DNA from: Ovis canadensis
Lineage: Eukaryota > Chordata > Mammalia > Artiodactyla > Bovidae
Direction of reading: 5' to 3'
Assembly: GCF_042477335.2 (NCBI RefSeq)
Contig: NC_091255.1
Span: forward strand, 31,040,501 to 31,104,500
DNA: 64,000 nt
The notes under the pieces are model-generated. The model was given only the letters and a program-made list of their open reading frames with translations, did no database searches and had not been told where the DNA came from. The first letter of the stretch is position 1; each line of letters begins with the position of its first letter. Made by a program: the position numbers and the translations under genes. This document shows positions 1 through 33,364 of the stretch, in pieces.

Positions 1-117
1 CGCTGGCCCTCGGCATGTGGAGTCTTCCCTGACCAGGGATCAGCCCTGTGTCCCCTGCTTTAGCAGGCAGATTCCCAGTCACTGGATCACCAGAGCGGTC
101 CCTGCAAGTTGATTTAA
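1..117 (-). mobile_element. CHR-type tRNA-derived SINE, cut by window edge
   Basis: In minus orientation this has the usual order of cetartiodactyl CHR SINEs: a degenerate B-box region (gaccagggatc), then a cccctgc...caggcagattc block, then a tRNA-like head ending in actggatcaccag. The left part is outside the window. Such elements are RNA polymerase III-derived retroposons and encode no protein. Confidence 0.75.
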
Positions 118-1080
118 AGTAAATAATAACACAGGTCCCGGTTGAGAAGCTGGTTCATAAGTGATGGAGGTTGGAGAATGCCAGGTAAGGGGGTGTCACC
201 TGCCTGGCTGTGTTTTGGGCTTTTGCTGGGGGCTTGGGAACTTCAGAGGGTCCAGGGCAGGTGGAGATGCAGGGACTAGCAGATGAGAGTGTCAGCAGTA
301 GGGGAGCCTGAAGGGTGCTGCCGGAAGTCTTCCTTCTCTGATGTCTGATCCCCCCACCCAGCCTGGGCTGCAGTGTGATCTCGGATATAGCATGGCCACA
401 GGGCACAGCGGGCCCCAGAGTGTGGCCTTGGGCAGCGGTGGCTGACGTGAAGCCTTGGGGAAGGTGGCTGCTGGGGAAGGGGTATGGGCCAGGGCTGTCA
501 TGTTGGTGGGCAGAGGCATCAGGAACCGTGAGAAAGACACGGATCGGATGGTGGGTGTGTTGGTGAGGGCTGGAGCACAGCCTGTCGGTAGAGCATCACA
601 GGGATCTGGGGGGACTCCACTGGCAAGGGGTGGAGGAGGGCCAAGCTGGGCAACATGGTGCGAGAGTCCCAGGTCACCAGAGGTCATGTTTACAGAGAAG
701 CAGGGATCTGTGAGCCCCAGGGAGAGGGCTGAGAGAGAAGCAGTAGAAGGGTGCGTGGGACTGGGGAACTTCAGAGCTTCAGGGGACACCCAGGTCACCA
801 GGTCGACGGGACCTGAGTCTTGGTGGGGAGCGAGGAAGTGCTCGGTCAAGGTGAGGCCTCAGGAGCTGGCATCTCTGCCTCTGAGGGGTCTCTGGGACTC
901 ACAGTTCCCCTCTGGTGGAGACCCCTGCCCGCTGGACCCAGGCTCCCAGCTCCCACCATCCCCACTGTGGAGCCAGAATTAAGATTTATCTTTCAGGGGC
1001 CAGAAATTCAGAAAGCAGCAAAGTTTTAAATAATTATTGTCTTTAAAGGATAAAATGAAATTTGTTTTCATCATAGGCTT
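118..1080. other. No gene or clear repeat
   Basis: Moderately GC-rich sequence. It has several short open frames on both strands, but none shows a recognisable domain, splice context or codon signature. I see no repeat family in it. Confidence 0.5.
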
Positions 1081-1097
1081 ATTCTTTTCCTATTCTT

Positions 1098-1335
1098 TTA
1101 TAGTAGTAAAATATAAAACTTGCCACTTTAACCATTTTTAAGCATATATTTCAGTGGGTTAAGTGCATTCAGAATGTCGTACAACTATGCATTCTCAGAC
1201 CTTTCTCATCATCCCAAAGAGAAACTGTACTCATTAAATAATACCCCTCACGCTCCATCCCCAAGCCCCTGGTAACTCCTAGTCTACCTTCTGTCTCTAT
1301 GAATTTCTGTTTTTCATGTATGCAGTATAAATGCA
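1098..1335 (-). mobile_element. Old L1 3'-region relic
   Basis: Antisense text typical of mammalian L1M 3' ends: a ccactttaaccatttttaa block, then tcagtgg, then the cccctggtaactcctagtctac segment. Similar text at 3845-4735 suggests that both are parts of old L1 copies later broken up by BovB and SINE insertions. Confidence 0.65.
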
Positions 1336-1597
1336 TAGAGCAGAAAAATTTCCCTGACCCCTAGTTCCCTTCACAGATGAATTATTTTTATCTATTTCCT
1401 GTTTATTCTTTCAGAGGAATCTTATGCTTATATAAATACTTGCATGTATATATATCTTTTTATTTATATACAAAGGGAACATACTGTTTTATGCCTCTTT
1501 TTTATTAAACAATGTATCTGCGATGAAAAGATTTTTAGTGCGTCAGGATATCACTATATCTTCCATATTAGTGCACACAGAGCTGCCTTGTTCTTTG

Positions 1598-1801
1598 TGT
1601 GTGTGTGCTCTGCTGTGTCTGAGTCTGCAAACCCATGGACTGAAGCACTCCAGGCTCCTCTGTCCCTGGAATTTCCCAGGCAAGAATACTGGAGTGGGTT
1701 GCCATTTCCTGCTCCAGGGGATCTTTCCAACCCAGGGATCGAACCCTCAAGTCTCCTGCGTTGGCAGGCGGATTCTCTGCTACCACCCCACCTGGGAAGC
1801 G
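1598..1801 (-). mobile_element. Bov-tA type SINE
   Basis: Minus-strand Bov-tA. The core reads caagaatactggagtgggtt, followed by the tRNA-like part with gggatcgaaccc (B box) and a degraded head ending in cacctgggaagc. It lies directly against a BovB fragment in the same orientation. Bov-tA elements share their 3' end with BovB, which supplies their reverse transcriptase. Confidence 0.9.
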
Positions 1802-1977
1802 CTTTGTCGTTTTTGTTGCTCAGTTGTTCAGTCATGTCCACCCTTTGCGACCCCCTGGACTGCAGCACGCCAGGCTTCCCTGTCCTTCACCATCTTCCAG
1901 AGTTTGCTCAAACTCCTGTTGCATCGAGTCGGTGATGCCATCCAACCATCTCATTCTCTATTGCCCTCTTCTCCTTA
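1802..1977 (-). mobile_element. BovB LINE 3'-end fragment
   Basis: Antisense BovB tail with gcgaccccctggactgcag, then tccctgtccttcaccat, then the block read in reverse as the C-terminal 'DGITDS' segment of the BovB ORF. It is 5'-truncated and non-coding, and aligns by eye with 45790-45960. Confidence 0.85.
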
Positions 1978-2189
1978 ATGGTTACATAATAATATTCCAG
2001 TGTAAAGGTGAATCATACTGCGTTTACCCTACCCCTTAATAGAAATGCTTCAATTTTCAATTCGCTACATTTATCTATTGTCAGTTTATGCCTATTTTAG
2101 TGAAGAAAAAAAATGCCACAGCACCTAACTAACAGGAAGAACAAATTAAACATCATTAAATGCCCTTTCATACCAATTAGAGCAGCAAA

Positions 2190-2660
2190 AACTCAAGTCA
2201 GGTGACATCAAGTGTTGATTCAGATGTGGAAGAACTGGAACCCTCAGATACAGCTGATAGGAATGGAAATGGTCATAACCACTATGAGAGCTGTTTGGTA
2301 TTACCCAATCAAGCTAGAGATACATATGTCCTTCAGCCCAGTGATTCTGTCTCCAGGAGGTTGCAAAGAAACTCTCCCATGTGGGCCAGCAGACAGGACT
2401 ATCCATGGCAACAGGTACAGAATAATAAAGTGTGGGAATCGTCCTAAATGTCCAGTGATAGGACAAAGGAGAAACAAAGTGTGGTGGAGTATTATACAAC
2501 AATGAAAACAAACTCTAGTTACATGCATCAGCAGGACTAGATCTCACAAACAATGGTAAGTGGGAAAAAAAGTAGTTGTTTGAGGATGTGTAAGTATGAT
2601 ACCATTTATATGAAGCTTTAAGATGTATAAGACAATATCACATATTATTTGTGGATACAT
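2190..2660 (+). mobile_element. Old L1 ORF2/3'-UTR relic (sense)
   Basis: Sense-strand text of an ancient L1: tgttgattcagatgtggaag...ggaaccctcag, a diverged segment with cctaaatgtccagtgat, then gtggagtattatacaacaatgaaaac and gataccatttatatgaa. The order matches L1M elements. It contains stops and indels and is then interrupted by BovB. Confidence 0.65.
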
Positions 2661-2694
2661 ACATAGTAACATAAAGGTAAATGCCTGCTGGATC

Positions 2695-3708
2695 ATGGAA
2701 AAAGGAAGAAAGTTCCAGAAAAACGTCTATTTCTGCTTTATTGACTATGCCAAAGCCTTTGACTGTGTGGATCACAAAAAACTGTGGAAAATTCTGAAAG
2801 AGATGGGAATACCAGACCACGTGACCTGCCTCTTGAGAAACCTGTATGCAGATCAGGAAGCAACAATTAGAACCGGAAATGGAACAACAGACTGGTTCCA
2901 AATAGGAAAAGGAGTATGTCAAGGCTGTATATTGTCACCCTGCTTATTTAACTTATATGCAGAGTACATCATGAGAAACACTGGGCTGGAAGAAGCACAA
3001 GCTGGAATCAGGATTTCTGGGAGAAATATCAATAACCTCAGATATGCAGATGACACCACACTTATGGCAGAAAATGAAGAGGAACTAAAAAAAGCCTCTT
3101 GATGAAAGTGAAAGAGGAGAGTGAAAAAGTTGGCTTAAAGCTCAACATTCAGAAAACGAAGATCATGGCATCTGGTCCCATCACTTCATGGAAAATAGAT
3201 GGGGAAACAGTGGAAATAGTGTCAGACTTTATTTTGGGGGGCTCCAAAATCACTGCAGATGGTGACTGCAGCCATGAAATTAAAAGACACTTACTCCTTG
3301 GAAGGAAAGTTATGACCAACCTAGATAGCAAATTAAAAAGCAGAGACATTACTTTGTCAACAAAGGTCCGTCTAGTCAAAGCTATGGTTTTTCCATTGGT
3401 CACGTATGGATGTAAGAGTTGGATTATGAAGAAAGCTGAGCTCCGAAGAATTGATGCTTTTGAACTGTGGTGTTGGAGAAGACTCTTGAGAGTCCCTTGG
3501 ACCTCAAGGAGATCCAATCAGTCCATTCTAAAGGAGATCAGTCCTGAGTGTTCTTTGAAAGGACTGATTGGCTTGATGGCATCACCGATTCAATACACGT
3601 GAGTTTGGGTGAACTCCAGGAGTTGGTGATGGACAGGGAGGCCTGGCGTGCTGCAATTCATGGGGTCGCAAAGAGTCGGACGCAACTAAGTGACTGAACT
3701 GAACTGAA
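2695..3708 (+). mobile_element. BovB (RTE-type) LINE, internally deleted
   Basis: A 5'-truncated BovB copy covering the second half of its reverse transcriptase ORF. The first frame (to 3102) encodes the RT palm with FIDYAKAFD near 2737-2763 and the catalytic box YADDTTLM near 3040-3063. A run of seven A's at about 3088-3094 shifts the frame, and the ORF resumes at 3099 with the LKLNIQKTKIMASGP region and the domain ending WCWRRLLRVPW. Near 3570 a block of roughly 100 bases normally present in BovB is missing (LQYFGHLM and following). The 3' tail ends with tgactgaactgaactgaa. BovB entered ruminants by horizontal transfer. This copy is dead, given the frame break, deletion and missing endonuclease. 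Confidence 0.95.
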
Positions 3709-3844
3709 ATGCATAGATTCATAATTATCAAATTCAAGACAGTGATTGCCCCTGAGGAGAGCGATGGGATGAAGGAAGGAATACCACAGGATTTCAGATG
3801 CATCTGTAATTTTTTAAATGCTGACGAGATAGATGTAACACAAA

Positions 3845-4735
3845 AATTTGCCATTTTAATCACTTTTAGTTATACCATTCAGTGCATTAATTACAATATT
3901 GTGCAACTATCTCCGGTCCCTATTTCTTAAACTTTTTCTTCATCACTCAAAGCAGAAACTCTTGCCCCTTAAGCTCCCTTTTCCCCTCCCCCCAAACCCT
4001 GGTGACCTCTAACCTACTTTCTGTCCCTATAAATTTGCCTATTCGGCACATTTCCTATAAGGAAAGTCCTACAATATTTGTGTCCGCCTTATTTCACTTA
4101 ACGTGTTTCCAAAGTTCATGCAGGTTGTAGCACAGAGCAGAATTCATTCCTTTTTAGGGCTGAATAAGATCCCATTGAGGGCTTCCCTGATAGCTGAGTT
4201 GGTAAAGAATCCACCTGCAATGCAGGAGACCCCAGTTCGATTCTTGAGTTGGGAAGATCCGCTGGAGGAGGGATAGGCCACCCACTCCAGTGTTCTTGGG
4301 CTTCCCTGGTGGCTCAGCTGGTAAAGAATCTGCCTGCAACGCATGAGACCTGGGTTCGATCCCTGGGTTGGGAAGATCCCCTGGAGAAGTATCCTGGCCT
4401 AGAGAATTCCATGGGGAATTCTAGCTGATGGGGTCGCAAAGAGTCGGACAGGACTGAGCGACTCACTAAGATCCCATTGTATGGATACGCCACATATCCA
4501 TCTCTGTTCATCTGCGGATGGGCGTGGGGCTTGCTTCCCTTTTGGCTGCAATCAGCATCAGTGTGCGAGTATCTATTGGAGACTCTGCTTTCAGTCCTTT
4601 TGGGCCCATACCTAGGAGTGGAATTGCTAGGTCATATGGTAATTCTCTGTTTAGCTTTTCAAGAAACCTGCAAGGTTTTTGTTTATAGGCTAGTGGCTCT
4701 CTATGTAATACTCTAGGCCTTTTCTGTATGACCGA
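3845..4735 (-). mobile_element. L1 3'-region relic, split by a SINE
   Basis: Antisense L1M text: catttcctataaggaaagtc, gtgtccgccttatttcactta, ttcatgcaggttgtagcac, and after the SINE tttgggcccatacctaggag then ggaattgctaggtcatatgg. The two halves join cleanly across the SINE's target-site duplication. Confidence 0.75.
4165..4479 (+). mobile_element. Bov-tA SINE with two tRNA heads and 13-bp TSD
   Basis: Two head-to-tail tRNA-like units (starting about 4180 and 4300), each with ggcttccctg at the 5' end and a B box (gttcgat), followed by one Bov-A tail ending gcaaagagtcggacaggact. It is flanked by perfect copies of taagatcccattg at 4165-4177 and 4467-4479, the target-site duplication inside the L1 relic. 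Confidence 0.95.
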
Positions 4736-6269
4736 AATATTTTATAAATCTAAAAAAGTAGAATGAGTTAAAATTGGAAGCCACCATTTGCGTCGTTAGT
4801 ATCTTCTACACCGCATCATAATTCAGAGCTATTTGAGGGAACATTTGTGGCTGTTGGCTCTCAGTTTCACAATTGGCAGTTACAGCTCCTGCCCATTCAT
4901 ATCACTGAAATGTTCAGCCCACTCCAGAAGACACTCGAACAAGCCCCTGGGCTCCAGAGGTCCCCAGGCCTCACAGGGTCAGGGCTGGTGGCACTGCCTC
5001 ATCCTTGCTGTCACTGAGTCACAGGTTACACTCCACCCCACCCCCGTCCTCCTGCAGGTTATTCCTGGATCTTCCCCTAGGGATTCAGCATTATCCCTCC
5101 CTGACTTCTGATCTCTGGGCAGAGGCAGGCTGATCCTGGGCTAAGCCTCTCCTACCAGGTGAGCCTCTCTCACCTTGGGCTCTTCTGACTCCGGCAGCCC
5201 AGACCGCAGCCTGCGTGGAACTGAGCAGAGAGCCATAGTCCCTCCGCTCAGCCCCGGGGGTGAGTCCTTGGTCGGCCTGGGGTGACCTTGAGCCAGGTCC
5301 TCCATCTCTAGGCTCAGGAAGCGGGTGGAGTTGGGGGTGGGGGGGGTGCTCACAGACCTGTGGTCTGCAAACCACTGAACAGGTGTCCCAGGCGGGAGAG
5401 GAGACAAGCATCTCTTTGAGCCATTTAGCCCATCGTGACAGCTCCAAGAGCATTTGACATCTGCAAAATAACATCATTAGGTAAGTGTTAACTTTTTCCC
5501 ACTGGCAGGCCCAGGGCTAGTAAATGTACTGTGACGACTATAATGTGTTTATGAAATGTGAATAAGAAATTATCAGAAAGAGCTGCATTTTTAATATTGC
5601 CTAATACATCCAGTTGGCCTCACAGCAGCCACCGGCTGTATGGCAGCGGCTTCCATTAACTTACTGTGCTGGCTCTCCACATGATTGCTGGGCCAAGGCC
5701 CCAGCAGGGGCTGAGGAGGAGGCCAGGGACAGCAGACAGCTCCCATGTCCCTTCCTGATTCACTCTCTGTCCTCTGGAATCTAAAGAAAAGTGGAGCCTC
5801 GTTCACCATCCAGGCCACTGCAGAAAGCAGCCTGGGGCTTGTCACAGGGTAAGGGTACAATAAATATTTGTTAAAGTGCAGATTCCTAAAGAAATGAATG
5901 GGCAAGGGCCCCTGGAAGGCCCCTCTCCATCAAACAGGAAATGCTTGAAAGTGCTCCATCAGCTTCTCCTTTGTGTTAAAATTTCCTGTCAATTCAGACA
6001 AGTTTCTATCAGCACAGCATGCCCTGAGCTTCTCTAGTGATCAGGGAAGGGGGAGTCTGGGGTACAGTGAGGCCAGGGGCAGGAAGGGCCCTTCCTCCCA
6101 GAGCACAGTGACGCCAGGCAGAGACGCCAACCCAGGACGTCCCACCAAGCGCAGGGTAGAGGTCATTGCCTCCAAATGCCTCTCACCTACTGGAAGGAAA
6201 GGTTTTAATTGTTCATTTTCAGCCAAGAAAGAAGTCATAGTGCCTGATGTGGGATGTTTCAGGCTCCCT
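4736..6269. other. Intergenic DNA upstream of DOC2B, no gene seen
   Basis: Mostly unique-looking DNA. About 5440-5660 and 5830-5960 are AT-rich, low in repeats and poor in CpG, the texture often seen in conserved non-coding elements; this cannot be tested from one sequence. The frames in this stretch show no recognisable protein. Confidence 0.4.
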
Positions 6270-6420
6270 ATTGGGACTTCTAGAGAAGGAAATGGCAACC
6301 CACTCCAGTATGCTTACCTGGGAAATCCCACAGACAGAGGAGCCTGGCGGGCTACAGTCCATGGAGTTGCAAAAGAGTCAGACACGACTTAATGACTAAA
6401 TAACAACAACATTGGGACTT
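6270..6420 (+). mobile_element. Bov-A type SINE tail with 10-bp TSD
   Basis: A headless Bov-A unit: gaaggaaatggcaacccact...ggagcctggcgggctacag...gagtcagacacgactta, ending in a short taacaacaac tail. Flanked by perfect attgggactt copies at 6270-6279 and 6411-6420. Confidence 0.95.
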
Positions 6421-6812
6421 TGCCAGAGTGCTCACAAAATTCCAACCCTCCCCGCCAAGAGTGGCACATTGAACAGTGCGGGGATGGCAAAACAGGTGAG
6501 AATACTAAACCGTTTGCCCCTTCTAACCCAGCAATTCTCATACAAATAATTGTGCATAAAAATAACCCAGGGGTGCTTATTCAAACACACCCTGAGTCTT
6601 CACACACATATCTGAGTCTGTGGGTGTGAGGCAAGGGCCAGGAATCTGTATTATTAACAAGCATCCCAGGGTACCTGCATCCATCCTTTGAGGAACCCAC
6701 TTCTACCTAGTTGGACTGGGGCCTTTGTAGTCTGTTAGAGAGGGGAGGGGGCAGCTCAGAAGCCTGTTGGGAGAAGCAGGTGGTGGAGAATCAGAAGTAC
6801 ACAGTTCCATGG

Positions 6813-6926
6813 ACTTCCCTGGTGGTCCACTGTTTAAGGCTCCATGCTTCCACTGCAGGGGACCCAGGTTTGATCCCTGGTCGGGAAACTAAGATATCAC
6901 ATGCCACAGTGTGAAAAAAAAAAAAG
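6813..6926 (+). mobile_element. CHR-type SINE
   Basis: Plus-strand CHR element starting acttccctggtggtccactg, with a B box in gtttgatccctggtc and a terminal A-rich tail at about 6914-6926. Confidence 0.9.
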
Positions 6927-7342
6927 AGTACAGGATTCCTGAGGGCTGTGACTCTGCCCACTTCACTTTGCCAAGGACAAGTCCAGCTGCCCGCCTGCAT
7001 GGAGAATGGAAGGCAACCTGATTGATGGGGTCTGGACACGTCCAGCTGTTTAAAGAGCCCCACACATGCCCGCCAGCGCCCCAGCCTTGGCAGGGGCCTG
7101 CACTTTTCAATGTACATTCCCAACATCCTCATCTGGTCCTGACAGCAGACAGGAAAAGAGGGCAGCCAACTGCATTCCACTGGTAGAGAGACTGAGGCAG
7201 GCACAGGTTTGCACCAGGAAGGCAGGGCAAGAGAATGACAATGTTCTGAGTGCCTCTTACATGCTAAGTGCTTTATCTGCAGCCCCACCTTCATTTCTCA
7301 CAAGGTTGTTCCCCCTAACTTGCCCCAAATTAGACACAGTTA

Positions 7343-7585
7343 GGAGGAGGCTTTTGTTTATTTTTTGCTGTGCTGGGTATTCATGGGCTTTCTCTAGTTG
7401 TGGCAAGCGGGGACTGCTCTTCCTTGCGGTGCATGGTCTCATGCCGTGGCTTCTTGAGTTGTGGAATGCGGGCTCAGTAGTTGTGGCACACAGGCTCAGT
7501 GGACTCTTCCCCGACAAGGGATGGAACCCATGTCCCCTTCATTGGCAGGCGGATTCTTAACCACTGGACCACCAGGGAAGTCTCA
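7343..7585 (-). mobile_element. CHR-type SINE, full-length form
   Basis: Minus-strand CHR element of about 240 bp. It runs from tttgtttattttttgctgtg (the tail side) to the tRNA-like head ending ccactggaccaccagggaag. Confidence 0.9.
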
Positions 7586-8019
7586 GGCACTGTCTTGAAC
7601 CCATCTGCCTATCTCCCCTGCCCCAGACTCTTTCTAGAAACTAGACACCTGCCTGGATAACACCAATTCTGCTCCCTCCAGGGGGCCCTACCCCATGGCA
7701 GCTGGGCTCACAGCTGGGTGAACTGCTCACCTACCAGAGGTTAGCCCCCAATATGCCAGTGTTTCTCCTGTGAGTATCCTGGCATTCGCTGACTGGATGC
7801 TTTGGAGGCTGGGCTTCTTGCAGACCCTCCCCAGAGCCAGCACCCACAGAGCCAGAACCAGACACTGAACTTCCAGAAAGCCAAACCCACAGAAAGTCAA
7901 GAGGCCAGGAAGAAGTAGTCAGCCCCGCTCTCTCCCCTCTCCCAGGGAACACACGGGTAGACCCTGGCCATCAAAAGGGCACAGGGTCAGAGGTCAGGAT
8001 ACCCAGGCTCTTATTCCCA

Positions 8020-8180
8020 GTCACTCAACTTCCTGAAGACTCAGCTTCCCCATCTGTAACACGGTGACTGCACTCTCATGCCCCTCAAATGAATGAATTA
8101 CATCTGTACTTTAATACCCCGTGCCATTACATAATCACTTAGTGATGCAACCACCTCTGGCACAGAAGTCACTCCGTGCC
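8020..8180 (+). mobile_element. MIR relic
   Basis: The cagcttccccatctgtaac block preceded by a cactcaact motif is the usual MIR core in sense orientation. Strongly diverged. Confidence 0.5.
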
Positions 8181-8552
8181 TATTTAAGGACTAATCCCCT
8201 TAAGCATTCCCGGAAATGAGAAACCCACTCACTGTGTTAGGCTTCTGGGCTCTCCTGTCCTTCCCTTGGCCTTGGATTCTTGGAGGGCTGAATTTCTCTC
8301 CCACCAAGATTCCAGATTGTCCTTTGGGAGCCCCCAGGCCGGTTCATTCCCACTGCAACCCCTAAGATCCTCGGCCACCTCTCTCTTTCCCTCCCCTTCC
8401 TTCTCAATTTGGACAGTCCCCATCCAAGAAGCCACAGGAAGAGCTCTGGGGAGCCAGGTTTTACCTCTGTTTCCAGCGCTTCTCTGTAGGGGTGAGAAGG
8501 GAGAGGCAGGGGTGGGGGCCATGGAAGCTTCAAAAAGAGTCAGGACACCTGG

Positions 8553-8720
8553 GTGCTGAGCCCAGTTCTGCCACCAGCCAGAGATCACCGAGGCAAGTCA
8601 CGGTGTCTGAGCTTAAATTTCCTCACCTGCAAAGTGGGAACATTGTACTCTGCCTTCGTGGTGGGTGGCAGAAGGGATCAGTGAGGTGACAGCTGTGAAG
8701 GCTCTTGACAAAGCATGCCG
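8553..8720 (+). mobile_element. MIR SINE
   Basis: Ordered MIR landmarks: cccagttctgccacc, ggcaagtcacggtgtctgag, tttcctcacctgcaaagtgg, then a gaggtgacagctgtgaagg tail. Confidence 0.75.
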
Positions 8721-8849
8721 TAGGTTTCCAGGGTGGGTGGGGACCTTGCCCATCCAGTTCAGAACTCGCCACGAAATAACTCATGGATCTCCATCACCTG
8801 CATCAGCAGCGAGTCTCCTCTCCCAAAGGAAGGGCAAAGAGAAAGCCGA

Positions 8850-9005
8850 CACCTGGTGAGCATCTCTCATCTGCCATGCTCTTCGCCAGATTCAGCCTTC
8901 TCAGAATGCTGAGTGGTTGGAATTAGCCCCATTTCACAGCTGAGAAAACTGAGGTTCAGAAAGAGCTAATGATGTGCCAGAATGATGCAGCTGGAAGTGA
9001 TGAAG
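8850..9005 (-). mobile_element. MIR SINE
   Basis: Antisense MIR: gccccatttcacagctgaga, aaactgaggttcagaaag, then a degraded tail. Confidence 0.7.
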
Positions 9006-9756
9006 GTGAGGCCACCTCTCTCTTCCCCCTCACACCGCCACAGGAGTTATGGTGGGGGCAGGGGTGCAGGCTTGAGACCCCTCATTTAGTCTTTCTGGAA
9101 GGGACCCAGCCAAGAAGATAAGCATATCTGATGTCAATGGAAACAAGAGAGAGTAAACAGGATTCTGTCTATGGCCAGGGCTTTCTGGGGACACACCTGT
9201 ATAAGCAGCAGCCATTCCCAACAGAACCGAATTCTCAGGAAATCAGGACAGAGGTAGGGGGCTGGGCATTTGTTTGGTTTTCTGACCATGTGGGAAGCCT
9301 GAGGCCTGGTGGCCAGCCACGCCCTGCCTCTCTGCCTCTTCATCCTTCATCATGTCCTGGGGATGCCCAGGCCCCTGCCTGCCCTCATCCTCTCCCAGTC
9401 ACCTCTTGTGGTCAAGGTCCTCACACACCTTGTCCTTCAAGCTACTCACTGACCAAGTGAGAGGCTGACTCCTGGTTAGGAAGAGTGTGCTTGTGTGTGA
9501 CTTGAGAGGAAGGGTGAACAGACTGTGCCATCGGTGACCTTGGACAGCTGTGGATGTCTTGCTAATGTGAGAGCATCCTGTCTGGCACTCCTAGGAGTGA
9601 GGCTATGTGTCCTGCTAGGCTGGGGGCTGCGAGGTGCCCTGGGTCCCCTGATCACTTTGGGGGCGTGTCTGTATATCCTGTTAGGTGTGCTGCGGACAGG
9701 GGTGCCCTGAGTCTCCTGACCGCCTCCACGAGTGCTGTTAGGGATGTGTGTGTATT

Positions 9757-9797
9757 GGTGGGGCGGGGGGGGGGGGGGGTGTTGGTGGGGGGGTGTA
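9757..9797. repeat. G-rich tract
   Basis: ggtggggc, then an uninterrupted G run of 15 or so, then gtgttggtggggggg. It has several runs of three or more G and could form a G-quadruplex on the plus strand. It lies about 600 bp upstream of the DOC2B start codon. Length is likely polymorphic. Confidence 0.85.
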
Positions 9798-9939
9798 CAG
9801 TGCCACAGTAGCTTCATCCAGCTCTCTATGGGTACGTGTGTCCTGCAGATGTGAGCAGTAGGTGCTTCCGCCCAGATCCGCACATGTTTCTGTGCTCTGG
9901 AAGTGTCCTTGCCCACCGGCGAGTGTCCTGTGTGAACGG

Positions 9940-33364
<23,425 letters not shown>

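Noticed and set aside
4180-4360. tRNA-like sequences with A and B boxes
   Set aside because: They are the heads of Bov-tA SINEs, flanked by SINE tails and TSDs. No intact tRNA gene is supported here or at the other SINEs.
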